Shown: in pieces, positions 1 through 6,188 of the stretch
Layout of the letters: every line of letters starts with the position of its first letter
Numbering within the stretch: the first letter of the stretch is position 1
Origin: Minisyncoccota bacterium
GTDB lineage: Bacteria; Patescibacteriota; Minisyncoccia; UBA6257; 2-01-FULL-56-20
Direction of reading: 5' to 3'
Assembly (NCBI GenBank): GCA_031291905.1
Contig: JARLIC010000101.1
Location: 1-8,053 of the forward strand
DNA length: 8,053 nt
Position numbers and translations under genes: made by a program
The notes under the pieces: generated by a model
Databases searched by the model: none
Told to the model about the DNA's origin: nothing
Seen by the model: only the letters and a program-made list of their open reading frames with translations

Positions 1-23
1 CGACCAGAATCAAAGTATCAAAA

Positions 24-545
24 ATGAACCAATCCATCAAAAAATATATCATTGGTGCCGTGATCGTCGGCGCCTTCGCCGCATATGCCATATTCGGGAA
101 CAATAACGGCACCGGTACCACACCCGTGCTTCCTTTATCGTCCACCACCCCGTCACCGTCGTCCACCACGCAGGTTGCCGGCAATACCACGACCTCCGCC
201 ACGACGACGTCCGCAAGCAACCCGCCCTCCGGTACTCCGCCGGCATCCACGGTTGCCGCGAACGGCGCTTATAAAGACGGCACCTATACCGGCACCGTTG
301 CCGACGCATTTTATGGCAATCTCCAGGTGGTCGCGGTGATCCGGAATGGCAAGCTCGCCGACATGCAGTTCCCGGTATATCCGTCGGATAGCAATCATTC
401 GCGCCAGATAAGCAATTCGGCCCTTCCGGTGCTGAAGCAGGAAGCAATCACGGCGCAGAGCGCGAACGTGGATGTCGTCTCCGGCGCGACGCAGCTGAGC
501 CAGGCATTCCAGCAATCGCTCGCATCCGCCCTTGGGCAGGCGTAA
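24..545 (+). CDS. Membrane-anchored FMN-binding domain protein
   Basis: A 173-residue protein that probably carries a covalently bound FMN outside the membrane and acts as an electron acceptor or relay. Residues 1-6 are polar with K6 K7, followed by one hydrophobic segment (about 8-25), which predicts N-in, C-out topology. Residues 28-80 are a low-complexity Thr/Ser/Pro/Ala linker that would hold the C-terminal domain away from the membrane. Residues 83-171 match the FMN-binding domain family (PF04205 type): YKDGTYTG at 83-90, and near the end DVVSGATQLS, where SGAT is residues 153-156 and T156 would receive FMN by phosphoester linkage. The next gene encodes ApbE, the enzyme that makes this bond, which strongly supports the assignment. 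The reading frame stays open upstream to the window edge, so a longer start cannot be excluded, but the charged-then-hydrophobic N-terminus makes ATG 24 a natural start. No Shine-Dalgarno is visible. Confidence 0.88.
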   Translation: MNQSIKKYIIGAVIVGAFAAYAIFGNNNGTGTTPVLPLSSTTPSPSSTTQVAGNTTTSATTTSASNPPSGTPPASTVAANGAYKDGTYTGTVADAFYGNLQVVAVIRNGKLADMQFPVYPSDSNHSRQISNSALPVLKQEAITAQSANVDVVSGATQLSQAFQQSLASALGQA

Positions 546-567
546 CGAATCAACTTCATCCTTTATT

Positions 568-1341
568 ATGAGACAGACGCGCATACTTATGGGAATGCCG
601 ATCACGGTTGAGATCGCCGGACGCGATGCAGCCGCAAACGACGACGACGCGGCGCAGGAAGCCGCGATCGGACGCGTGTTCGATTATTTTACGCATATCG
701 ACGAAAAGTTCAGCACTTACAAGGACACAAGCGAGATCACTGCGATCAATAAAGGAACCCTCGCCCCGGATGACCGGAGCGAGGAGATGCGGCTCGTCTT
801 CACGCTCGCCGAGGAGACAAAAAAAGCGACCGGCGGTTATTTCGATATCCGAAAACCGGACGGAAGCTACGACCCTTCGGGGCTCGTGAAGGGATGGGCT
901 ATTTGGAACGCGGCGCACCTGCTCGAGAAGGAAGGCTATCGTAATTTTTATGTCGACGCGGGCGGCGACATCCAGCCGTACGGCACGAATAGCGACGGGA
1001 AACCGTGGGTGGTGGGGATCAAGAATCCGTGGAACGAATCGGAAAATGTGAAGGTCGTCCACCTGGGCAGCCACGAGGGCGTGGCGACCTCCGGCACCTA
1101 CATCCGCGGCGAGCACATTTACGATCCGCACACGGGCGGCCCGGCGAACCTCATCGCAAGCCTCACGGTGATCGGTCCGAATGTTTACGAGGCCGATCGC
1201 TTTGCCACCGCGGCGTTCGCCATGGGCAAAGACGGCATACGCTTCATCGAATCGCTTCCCGGATTCGAAGGATATATGATAGACAATGACAAGATGGCAA
1301 CCATGACGACCGGATTTCAAAAATATGAACTTCATCGATAA
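568..1341 (+). CDS. apbE: FAD:protein FMN transferase (ApbE family)
   Basis: A 257-residue ApbE-family flavin transferase, which moves FMN from FAD onto a Thr/Ser of target proteins in a Mg-dependent reaction. Family landmarks appear in order: RILMGMPITVE at 5-15 (the usual N-terminal MGTP-like strand), DPSGLVKGWA at 102-111, AGGDI at 131-135, ATSG at 173-176, DPHTG at 186-190, and EADRFATA at 208-215 with the acidic residue expected at the metal site. The frame is open back to a TTG at 532, but ATG 568 starts directly before the conserved N-terminal strand, avoids overlap with the upstream gene, and is preferred. No signal peptide, lipobox or hydrophobic N-terminus is present with either start, so the protein looks cytoplasmic, unlike the exported lipoprotein form common in Gram-negatives. 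It lies 22 bases after the FMN-binding gene and overlaps the next gene by 17 bases, so co-translation in one operon is likely. Its evident substrate is T156 of the upstream protein. Confidence 0.93.
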   Translation: MRQTRILMGMPITVEIAGRDAAANDDDAAQEAAIGRVFDYFTHIDEKFSTYKDTSEITAINKGTLAPDDRSEEMRLVFTLAEETKKATGGYFDIRKPDGSYDPSGLVKGWAIWNAAHLLEKEGYRNFYVDAGGDIQPYGTNSDGKPWVVGIKNPWNESENVKVVHLGSHEGVATSGTYIRGEHIYDPHTGGPANLIASLTVIGPNVYEADRFATAAFAMGKDGIRFIESLPGFEGYMIDNDKMATMTTGFQKYELHR

Positions 1342-2854
1342 CTTCTTAAACCGCATCACGATGTACCGCCTGGTGCTGTACTACCTGATCGCGCTCCTCG
1401 GATTGGCCGCGGTCTTCGGCGCGTTCGGCATCCTCCCCTATCATCCCGCCGACATCGCCTTCACCGCGCTCTTCCTCGTGCTCGTCGCATGGACCGCGAA
1501 CGGCCTTCTGGCAGTGGCATTCAAGGCGCATCCGAACGTCGAATCGGCATATATCACCGCGCTCATCCTTGCGCTCATCATCGACCCGGGATCGTATACC
1601 AGCGCGTCGTTCGTCATGTTCCTCATTGCGGCCGGCGTGCTCGCAATGGCGTCGAAATATATCCTCTCGCTCGGCAAGAAGCATCTCTTCAACCCCGCCG
1701 CGATCGCAGTCGTCATCACCGCGCTCGTGATGGGTCAGTCGGCAAGCTGGTGGATCGGCGGCAATCTTCCGCTCATGGCATTCGTGATCGCGGGCGGATT
1801 CCTCATTGTCCGGAAGATCCAAAGGTTCGATCTCGCGCTCATATTCCTCGCGGCGGCGTTCGTAAGCGACATCCTCACCCACCCGACGGTCGATCCGTTC
1901 ACCACCATACAAAAAGCCGTGCTCCACACGCCGCTCTTCTTCTTCGCCGCGGTCATGATCACGGAGCCGCTGACCACGCCGCCCACGCGCATGTGGCGCA
2001 TCGAATATGCCGCGCTCGTCGGACTCATCTTCTCGCCCGCGGTCCACTTCGGTCCGCTCTATTCCACGCCGGAACTCGCGCTCGTGATCGGCAACCTGTT
2101 CTCGTACGCGGTGAGCCCCAAAGGAAAACAGGTCCTCATGCTCGTGAAGAAAGAGGAGGCGGGCGCGGGCATCTATGATCTTTCCTTCGCGCCCGAAGCG
2201 GGCAAGCCGCTCTCGTTCCTGCCGGGACAATATCTCGAATGGACGCTCGCCCACCCGAAGGCCGACAGCCGCGGCAACCGGCGCTATTTCACCATCGCGT
2301 CATCGCCCACCGAAAAGGAGGTGATACTTGGGGCGAAGTTCTATCGTCCTTCGAGCAGCTTCAAGAGCGCCATGCTCGACATGGTCCCCGGCGACACGAT
2401 CGTCGCCGGCCAGCTCGCCGGCGATTTCACCATGCCGCGCAACCACCGGCAGAAGCTCGCATTCATCGCGGGCGGGATCGGCATCACACCGTTCCGCAGC
2501 ATGGTCAAATATCTCACCGATACCGCGGCGGTAAATGGCGGAAAAAACCGGCGCGACGTCGTCCTTCTCTATTCCAATCGCACTGCGGCGGAGATCGCGT
2601 ACCGCGACGTCTTCGACGATGCGGCAAAAAAGATAGGAATGAAAACGGTGTATGCCGTCACCCAACCCGAGGATGGCTCGGCGGGAACAAGGATCACTCC
2701 GGAACTCATCCGCCGCGAGATCCCCGACTACCGTGAACGCATGTTCTATATTTCCGGCACGCACGCCATGACAACCTCGTTCCAAAGGACCCTTGCGGAA
2801 ATGGGCGTCCCGCGCACGCATATCAAGATCGATTTCTTCCCCGGATTCGCATAG
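1325..2854 (+). CDS. RnfD/NqrB-like membrane domain fused to FAD/NAD(P)H oxidoreductase
   Basis: A 509-residue fusion protein. Residues 1-262 are a polytopic membrane domain of the NqrB/RnfD/RseC-like type, with about eight hydrophobic segments, the family-like SKYIL at 110-114, HLFNPAA at 120-126 and ITEPLTTPP at 212-220. Residues 268-509 are a ferredoxin-NADP reductase-like module: PGQYLEW at 300-306, the FAD-binding RRYFTIASSP at 319-328, the nucleotide-binding AGGIGITPFRSM at 382-393, YISGTHAM at 475-482 in place of the usual CGP loop, and a C-terminal DFFPGF. It would oxidise NAD(P)H at FAD on the cytoplasmic side and pass electrons to or through the membrane domain. The SGAT flavinylation motif found in true NqrB/RnfD subunits is absent; the neighbouring FMN-binding protein may supply that cofactor. 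The ATG overlaps the end of apbE by 17 bases. The final acceptor is not shown by the sequence; ferric or other extracellular reduction, or redox support of surface proteins, are all possible. Confidence 0.87.
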   Translation: MNFIDNFLNRITMYRLVLYYLIALLGLAAVFGAFGILPYHPADIAFTALFLVLVAWTANGLLAVAFKAHPNVESAYITALILALIIDPGSYTSASFVMFLIAAGVLAMASKYILSLGKKHLFNPAAIAVVITALVMGQSASWWIGGNLPLMAFVIAGGFLIVRKIQRFDLALIFLAAAFVSDILTHPTVDPFTTIQKAVLHTPLFFFAAVMITEPLTTPPTRMWRIEYAALVGLIFSPAVHFGPLYSTPELALVIGNLFSYAVSPKGKQVLMLVKKEEAGAGIYDLSFAPEAGKPLSFLPGQYLEWTLAHPKADSRGNRRYFTIASSPTEKEVILGAKFYRPSSSFKSAMLDMVPGDTIVAGQLAGDFTMPRNHRQKLAFIAGGIGITPFRSMVKYLTDTAAVNGGKNRRDVVLLYSNRTAAEIAYRDVFDDAAKKIGMKTVYAVTQPEDGSAGTRITPELIRREIPDYRERMFYISGTHAMTTSFQRTLAEMGVPRTHIKIDFFPGFA

Positions 2855-2882
2855 GGGGCGAAGGGCTATTACTGCTCCCTAT
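2851..2882. terminator. Candidate hairpin over two convergent stop codons
   Basis: A 9-bp stem with one G-T wobble (2851-2859 pairing with 2874-2882) and a 14-base loop spans the stop codons of both the reductase fusion (2852-2854) and the convergent sortase (2869-2871). There is no T tract on either side, so intrinsic termination is only a possibility. The stem may instead block transcripts from running into each other or protect 3' ends. Confidence 0.3.
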
Positions 2883-3483
2883 CGGTAAACACCACGAGCC
2901 GGCCGGAGTAGCTTTTTTGAGCGGCATTCCAAGAACCCTCGCAGGTGATGAGGTTGAGATGGGCCTTTCCGTCGTTCGAACCGAACACGTCCGCCGCGTC
3001 CGCGTTCTGGCCATACACCTTTACGGCGACCACCGCGTACGTGGTGGTCGCACCTTTTTCGTCCACCACGTACACCTTATCCCCGGTCTGCAATTTATAA
3101 AGATCGTCGAAGACCGCCGGGATATTGTCCTTCCATCCCTCGTGTCCGGCGATTACGGCGCTGCCACTCTCCCCGGGGCGCGGACCAAGGTCGAACCATG
3201 CCGCATCGGCGGGTCCTTTCGGCACGTCCATTGTGCCCTGCGGCGTGACGCCGACATCCTCAATACCGGCGTCGACACCAATCTTCGGGATCTCAAGACG
3301 GACCGGAAGCGCCGCCGCGGTCATACGCGGCAGATCCTGCGCCGCGGGAGCGGCAACAGTCGATTGTGTCCGATTAGAACAGAGATCTTTTATAAGGATC
3401 GCCGCCAAAAGGACGCCGACCCCCACCACAAGGACGATCACCGTCCATCGCAACGGGAAGTTCGATCGCGTAGCGATCTTCAT
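2869..3483 (-). CDS. Sortase, class F-like
   Basis: A 204-residue sortase, a membrane-anchored cysteine transpeptidase that cuts LPXTG-type signals and joins the protein to a cell-surface amine. The N-terminus is basic with one membrane segment at about 12-31; a flexible stretch to about 58 leads to the catalytic beta-barrel, which starts with PVRLEIPKIGVDAGIEDVGV at 60-79. The catalytic triad is visible: H114 in AGHEGW, C181 in LITCEG and R195 in YSGRLVVF. The pattern LGPRPGESGSAVIAGH (99-114) and the LITC context resemble class F (and class E) sortases more than classes A or B. It starts 8 bases after the stop of a gene encoding an LPNTG protein on the same strand, so the two form a dedicated sortase-substrate pair, most likely co-transcribed. 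No convincing ribosome-binding site lies before ATG 3483. The family is certain; the class is an inference from motif spacing. Confidence 0.92.
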   Translation of the reverse strand: MKIATRSNFPLRWTVIVLVVGVGVLLAAILIKDLCSNRTQSTVAAPAAQDLPRMTAAALPVRLEIPKIGVDAGIEDVGVTPQGTMDVPKGPADAAWFDLGPRPGESGSAVIAGHEGWKDNIPAVFDDLYKLQTGDKVYVVDEKGATTTYAVVAVKVYGQNADAADVFGSNDGKAHLNLITCEGSWNAAQKSYSGRLVVFTDREQ

Positions 3484-3491
3484 AGGCTCGG

Positions 3492-5342
3492 CTATTCCGC
3501 GCCTCGGCGCTTTTCAATTTTTTCGACAACAAGGAGAGTGAACTGGCATGTTGCGAGAGCGCCTGCCACAACGGCAGCAAGGACCCACGGAGAGGTCTGC
3601 GGAGGGAATCCCGTGTTCGGCAGCCCGGGCGCCGCGACGAGGACCGTGGCAAATGCATATCCGATCGCGGTGAATCCGTTTGCGGTACCTTCGGCCGTAG
3701 CGGTGTTCATCGTCGATGCCGTGATGTTCGTGTTACAGGTATAGATCCACGACTCGCCGGGCGCGAGCAGGCCGTCGTGATTCGTATCGCCCGAGACGTA
3801 AGAGACCGGCGCGCACTTGTTGTCGGTGACGCCCACGTTATGCAGCGCGACCACACCCGGGTTCGTCACGGTATAGGTGTACGTGACATTGCCGCCGCCC
3901 GCCGGGAACGGCGTCAAACGGCTCGGGACCTTCACGACGTTGATGAGCGGAGGCGTGCTGTTCGAGCCGACGACCACGGTGGCGAGCGCGGTGGCGATCG
4001 ATGCCTGATGATATGTGTCGTCGCTGTAACCGGTAGCAACCGCGGTATTCGTGGTCGTGGTCGAAAGCGTGGTGATACAGCTATATTTCCAATTCTCGTG
4101 CGGATCGAGCTTGCTGTTGCCGTTCACGTCGCCCGAGACGTAAGACACCGGCGTGCACTTGTCATCGGTCACCGAAACGTTGTCCAGCGCCTGCTGTCCG
4201 CCGACATTCCAGACCGTATAGTTGTAGACGACCTGACCGGTCCCCGTCGGAAGCGCAAGCGGCGTCGGCACTTTCACGATGCCGATCAAAGGAATGATCC
4301 TGCCCCCGCCGGTGCTGGCCCCGGCACCCACGCCGACCGACGGTACGGTCGGTATCGCGACCGCGGTGTTCACCACGGTGCAGATCGCATCCTGGCCCGC
4401 CGAAAGCACGGCATTGCCGTTCACGTCACAGCCGGAACCGCTGAAGGTCTGCACGTACGAGGAATTCGGAGCCTCGCTCACGGAATAAGTTCCCGCCGGG
4501 AGCGAATACGCGGTCCCGAGCCCCGCAACTCCGGGGAAAGGACCTCCACCGACCTCGGTGCTCGAAGCATCCTTCACGTGTATCGTGAATGCGGATGCGG
4601 TTGCCGTACCGCCGACCACAAGTTTGACCACATGAAGGGTCGCCGGTGCCGTGCAGCTCGGCTGGATGATCTGGTTGCTGTCCAACGTCACCTGCGAGAT
4701 GAGCGAGAACGCCCTCCCTTCAAGGACCGCGCCCGTCCCGAGCGAGATGAGGCCGGAGTTCGCAATGATCGTACCTACCATATGCGCGCCGGTGCCGATG
4801 GTCATAGAAGCGGACACTTCCCAGAACACATTGCACGAGGTCGCGCCATTCTCCAGGACCATTGTCCCCGAGTGGCCGGTGGTATTACTGGACGAGCTCC
4901 GGAATATATAGACTCCGGGGCCATTGAGCGTGAGCGTGCCGTTCAATGTGGATGCGCCCACCGTATAGACGCCGGGCGTGACCGTATTGGTTCCCGCAAG
5001 ATCGAGAGCCACGGGGGTCCCTTGAGTGCCCGCATCGAGGGCGCCGTATGCCGCAGTGGCGGCGGTCTGGATACCCGAAGCCGGAGCGATCATCGCTCCC
5101 CCTACCTGCGACACACCGAGGTTGGTGATACTGCTCATTGCATCGGCACCGACATCACCCCAGATGTGCGTCGTCCCGACGTTGGAATTATTCGTCACCC
5201 CCGCTTTGCCGAACACCGCATAGCTGGCGGCAGTCCCGAGGTCCGGCGCCGTTGCCGCATGCGCGGCGACCGGTGCCAGAATGCCGAGCGCCAAAAAAAC
5301 GACGCTTGCGGCCATCACTGAACTCCTATTAAGCTGTTTCAT
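3492..5342 (-). CDS. LPXTG-anchored ice-binding-like (DUF3494) surface adhesin
   Basis: A 616-residue surface protein with a modular layout. Residues 1-29 are a signal peptide ending AHA. Residues 33-228 match the DUF3494 ice-binding-like beta-helix: DLGTAASYAVFGK at 34-46, GDVG at 62-65, GVYTVG at 124-129, and the NVFWEV...GTIIA...LEGRAFSL core at 171-215. Residues 235-326 look like a SpaA/prealbumin-type domain (AFTIHVKD, LPAGTYSVSE). Two DUF11-like repeats follow at about 350-458 and 464-570. The C-terminus is a standard sorting signal: LPNTG at 574-578, hydrophobic helix 585-605, then KIEKRR. The sortase gene directly downstream is its probable processing enzyme. DUF3494 proteins include true ice-binding proteins, but many members outside cold habitats appear to be adhesins; ice binding cannot be read from this sequence, and a role in attachment to host cells or surfaces is an inference. 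ATG 5342 is chosen because it gives the signal peptide a basic N-region (K2, R6); see the alternative start at 5315. Confidence 0.9.
   Translation of the reverse strand: MKQLNRSSVMAASVVFLALGILAPVAAHAATAPDLGTAASYAVFGKAGVTNNSNVGTTHIWGDVGADAMSSITNLGVSQVGGAMIAPASGIQTAATAAYGALDAGTQGTPVALDLAGTNTVTPGVYTVGASTLNGTLTLNGPGVYIFRSSSSNTTGHSGTMVLENGATSCNVFWEVSASMTIGTGAHMVGTIIANSGLISLGTGAVLEGRAFSLISQVTLDSNQIIQPSCTAPATLHVVKLVVGGTATASAFTIHVKDASSTEVGGGPFPGVAGLGTAYSLPAGTYSVSEAPNSSYVQTFSGSGCDVNGNAVLSAGQDAICTVVNTAVAIPTVPSVGVGAGASTGGGRIIPLIGIVKVPTPLALPTGTGQVVYNYTVWNVGGQQALDNVSVTDDKCTPVSYVSGDVNGNSKLDPHENWKYSCITTLSTTTTNTAVATGYSDDTYHQASIATALATVVVGSNSTPPLINVVKVPSRLTPFPAGGGNVTYTYTVTNPGVVALHNVGVTDNKCAPVSYVSGDTNHDGLLAPGESWIYTCNTNITASTMNTATAEGTANGFTAIGYAFATVLVAAPGLPNTGFPPQTSPWVLAAVVAGALATCQFTLLVVEKIEKRRGAE
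3633..4292 (-). repeat. Two tandem DUF11-like coding repeats in the adhesin
   Basis: Residues 351-458 (3969-4292) and 465-570 (3633-3950) of the adhesin are diverged copies at an offset of 114 residues (342 bases). Both share the order I-x-x-VKVP, Y-x-YTV, NV-x-VTD, KC-x-PVSYVSGD, an EF-hand-type loop ending at E416 or E530, W-x-Y-x-C, and a closing ATVxV. The strongest DNA identity is around the stretch encoding PVSYVSGD. This points to internal domain duplication. Confidence 0.8.
5313..5327 (-). promoter_or_regulatory. Shine-Dalgarno and alternative start inside the adhesin signal peptide
   Basis: On the minus strand AGGAG (5327-5323) sits 7 bases before an in-frame ATG (5315-5313), which is codon 10 of the adhesin. 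It is the only well-placed Shine-Dalgarno seen before any start in the window. Starting here would give a signal peptide without basic residues, so the upstream ATG is still preferred, but translation from codon 10 is possible. Confidence 0.35.
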
Positions 5343-5405
5343 GTTTTTATTTTGTTAAGGCGGCGAATTGTCTGTTTATTTTTTATCGTCGAACGCGCGT
5401 CATTG

Positions 5406-5459
5406 CCGGGCCATCATCCCGGACTTCTCTTTGTGGAAAAGGGGCGACCAAATCCCCTT
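5406..5459 (-). promoter_or_regulatory. Two small hairpins in the adhesin leader region
   Basis: Two inverted repeats lie in the untranslated region before the adhesin: a 6-bp AAGGGG/CCCCTT stem with a 9-base loop (5439-5444 with 5454-5459), followed on the minus strand by a 5-bp CCGGG/CCCGG stem with a 7-base loop (5406-5410 with 5418-5422). If transcription starts near 5469 both are in the 5' leader. On the minus strand the first stem is followed by TTCC rather than a long T run, so it is not a good terminator. The function is unknown. Confidence 0.3.
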
Positions 5460-5475
5460 CCCTATGGTTATATCC

Positions 5476-5484
5476 AGTATAGCA
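5476..5484 (-). promoter_or_regulatory. Candidate extended -10 promoter for the adhesin-sortase operon
   Basis: The minus strand reads TGCTATACT at 5484-5476: a TGN extension followed by a hexamer that matches TATAAT at 5 of 6 positions. No good -35 box lies upstream, which is usual for extended -10 promoters. The predicted start near 5469 gives a leader of about 127 bases before ATG 5342. Confidence 0.4.
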
Positions 5485-5508
5485 CACTACGTCATTTCCA
5501 CCCGCAGG

Positions 5509-5537
5509 TGGCAATATTACGCGATAGGCCCTATACT
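5509..5537 (+). promoter_or_regulatory. Candidate sigma70-type promoter for engB
   Basis: TATACT at 5532-5537 matches the -10 consensus at 5 of 6 positions, with a weak -35 (TGGCAA, 5509-5514, 3 of 6) at the ideal 17-base spacing. Transcription would begin near 5544, leaving about 30 bases before the engB ATG at 5573. The region is shared with the divergent promoter for the adhesin. Confidence 0.4.
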
Positions 5538-5572
5538 ACGAGCCATAACCGGGCCACGGGCCCCGTTCAACC

Positions 5573-6145
5573 ATGCAAACAATATCCGGCAAATTCATGC
5601 GGGGCGTGAGCGGAAGCGACGACATCCTGGACGACGGGATCCCCCAAGTGGCGCTCATCGGCCGCTCGAACGTCGGCAAATCAAGCCTCATCAATTCGTT
5701 CACCGGCGAGAAGGCCCTGGCGCGCACAAGCGACAGGCCCGGGCTCACGCAGGAGATAAATCTTTATTCCATCAACAACAGGTTCTATCTGCTCGACATG
5801 CCGGGATACGGGTTCGCGCACGTTCCCGAAAAGATCCGCGACCATCTGCAGAAGATGAACTGGTGGTATCTTTTCGAATCGCCTTACGAACAGCTGAAGA
5901 CCGTGCTCGTGCTGGATGCCAACACGGGTCCGTCGAAGAACGACCTGGAGATGATCTCGCTTCTGAGGGAATACCAAAAGCACATCGTCATCGTGGCGAA
6001 CAAGATAGACAAGATCAAAAAGACCGAATACGACGAAAAGCTGCAAAAAATATACGATCTGGCGCACGGCCTGCCCGTCGTCCTTTATTCCTCGGTGAAG
6101 AAGATAGGCGCGGAGGAATTGATGGAGAGGATATTGGAACAATAA
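5573..6145 (+). CDS. engB: Ribosome biogenesis GTP-binding protein EngB (YihA/YsxC)
   Basis: A 190-residue EngB/YihA/YsxC GTPase, a cytoplasmic TRAFAC-class G protein needed for assembly of the 50S ribosomal subunit and close to the usual family length of about 195-200. All GTPase motifs are present: G1 GRSNVGKSS at 30-38, the switch I threonine T59 in PGLTQ (usually PGRTQ), G3 DMPGYG at 75-80, G4 NKIDK at 143-147 (most family members have TKxDK, but NKxD is the general G-protein form), and G5 YSSVKKIG at 172-179. The N-terminus, ending in a strand just before G1, is of typical family length, so ATG 5573 is a good start, although no Shine-Dalgarno precedes it. It appears to be a single-gene unit, with its own candidate promoter and a hairpin terminator just after the stop. 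It is a housekeeping gene unrelated in function to its neighbours. Confidence 0.97.
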   Translation: MQTISGKFMRGVSGSDDILDDGIPQVALIGRSNVGKSSLINSFTGEKALARTSDRPGLTQEINLYSINNRFYLLDMPGYGFAHVPEKIRDHLQKMNWWYLFESPYEQLKTVLVLDANTGPSKNDLEMISLLREYQKHIVIVANKIDKIKKTEYDEKLQKIYDLAHGLPVVLYSSVKKIGAEELMERILEQ

Positions 6146-6146
6146 A

Positions 6147-6179
6147 AAAGACCCGCCTTCACTCCGAAGCCGGGTCTTT
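6147..6179. terminator. Bidirectional intrinsic terminator between engB and the bactofilin-like gene
   Basis: A 9-bp stem AAAGACCCG/CGGGTCTTT (6147-6155 with 6171-6179) is extended, after one C-C mismatch, by CTTC/GAAG and closed by a 5-base loop. It begins directly after the engB stop and lies 9 bases past the stop of the convergent gene. Read on the minus strand it is followed by a run of T (six in all), so it is stronger for the bactofilin-like gene; on the plus strand it ends TCTTT. Confidence 0.8.
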
Positions 6180-6188
6180 GCCGAACGC

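Noticed and set aside
532..567. TTG at 532 as the apbE start
   Set aside because: It adds 12 residues with no family similarity and no signal peptide and overlaps the upstream gene, while ATG 568 directly precedes the conserved N-terminal strand.
1346..2254. A 302-codon open frame on the - strand opposite the reductase fusion
   Set aside because: It is an Arg/Glu/Asp-rich shadow without motifs; the + strand product has full membrane and FNR-like signatures.
3633..4292. A CRISPR array suggested by recurring sequence blocks
   Set aside because: There are only two diverged copies 342 bases apart, both in frame inside one gene and encoding homologous protein domains.
3777..5321. A 514-codon open frame on the + strand opposite the adhesin gene
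   Set aside because: The translation is an Arg/His/Asp-rich string with no domain, signal or motif. It is the antisense shadow of a GC-rich gene whose own product has clear domains from end to end.
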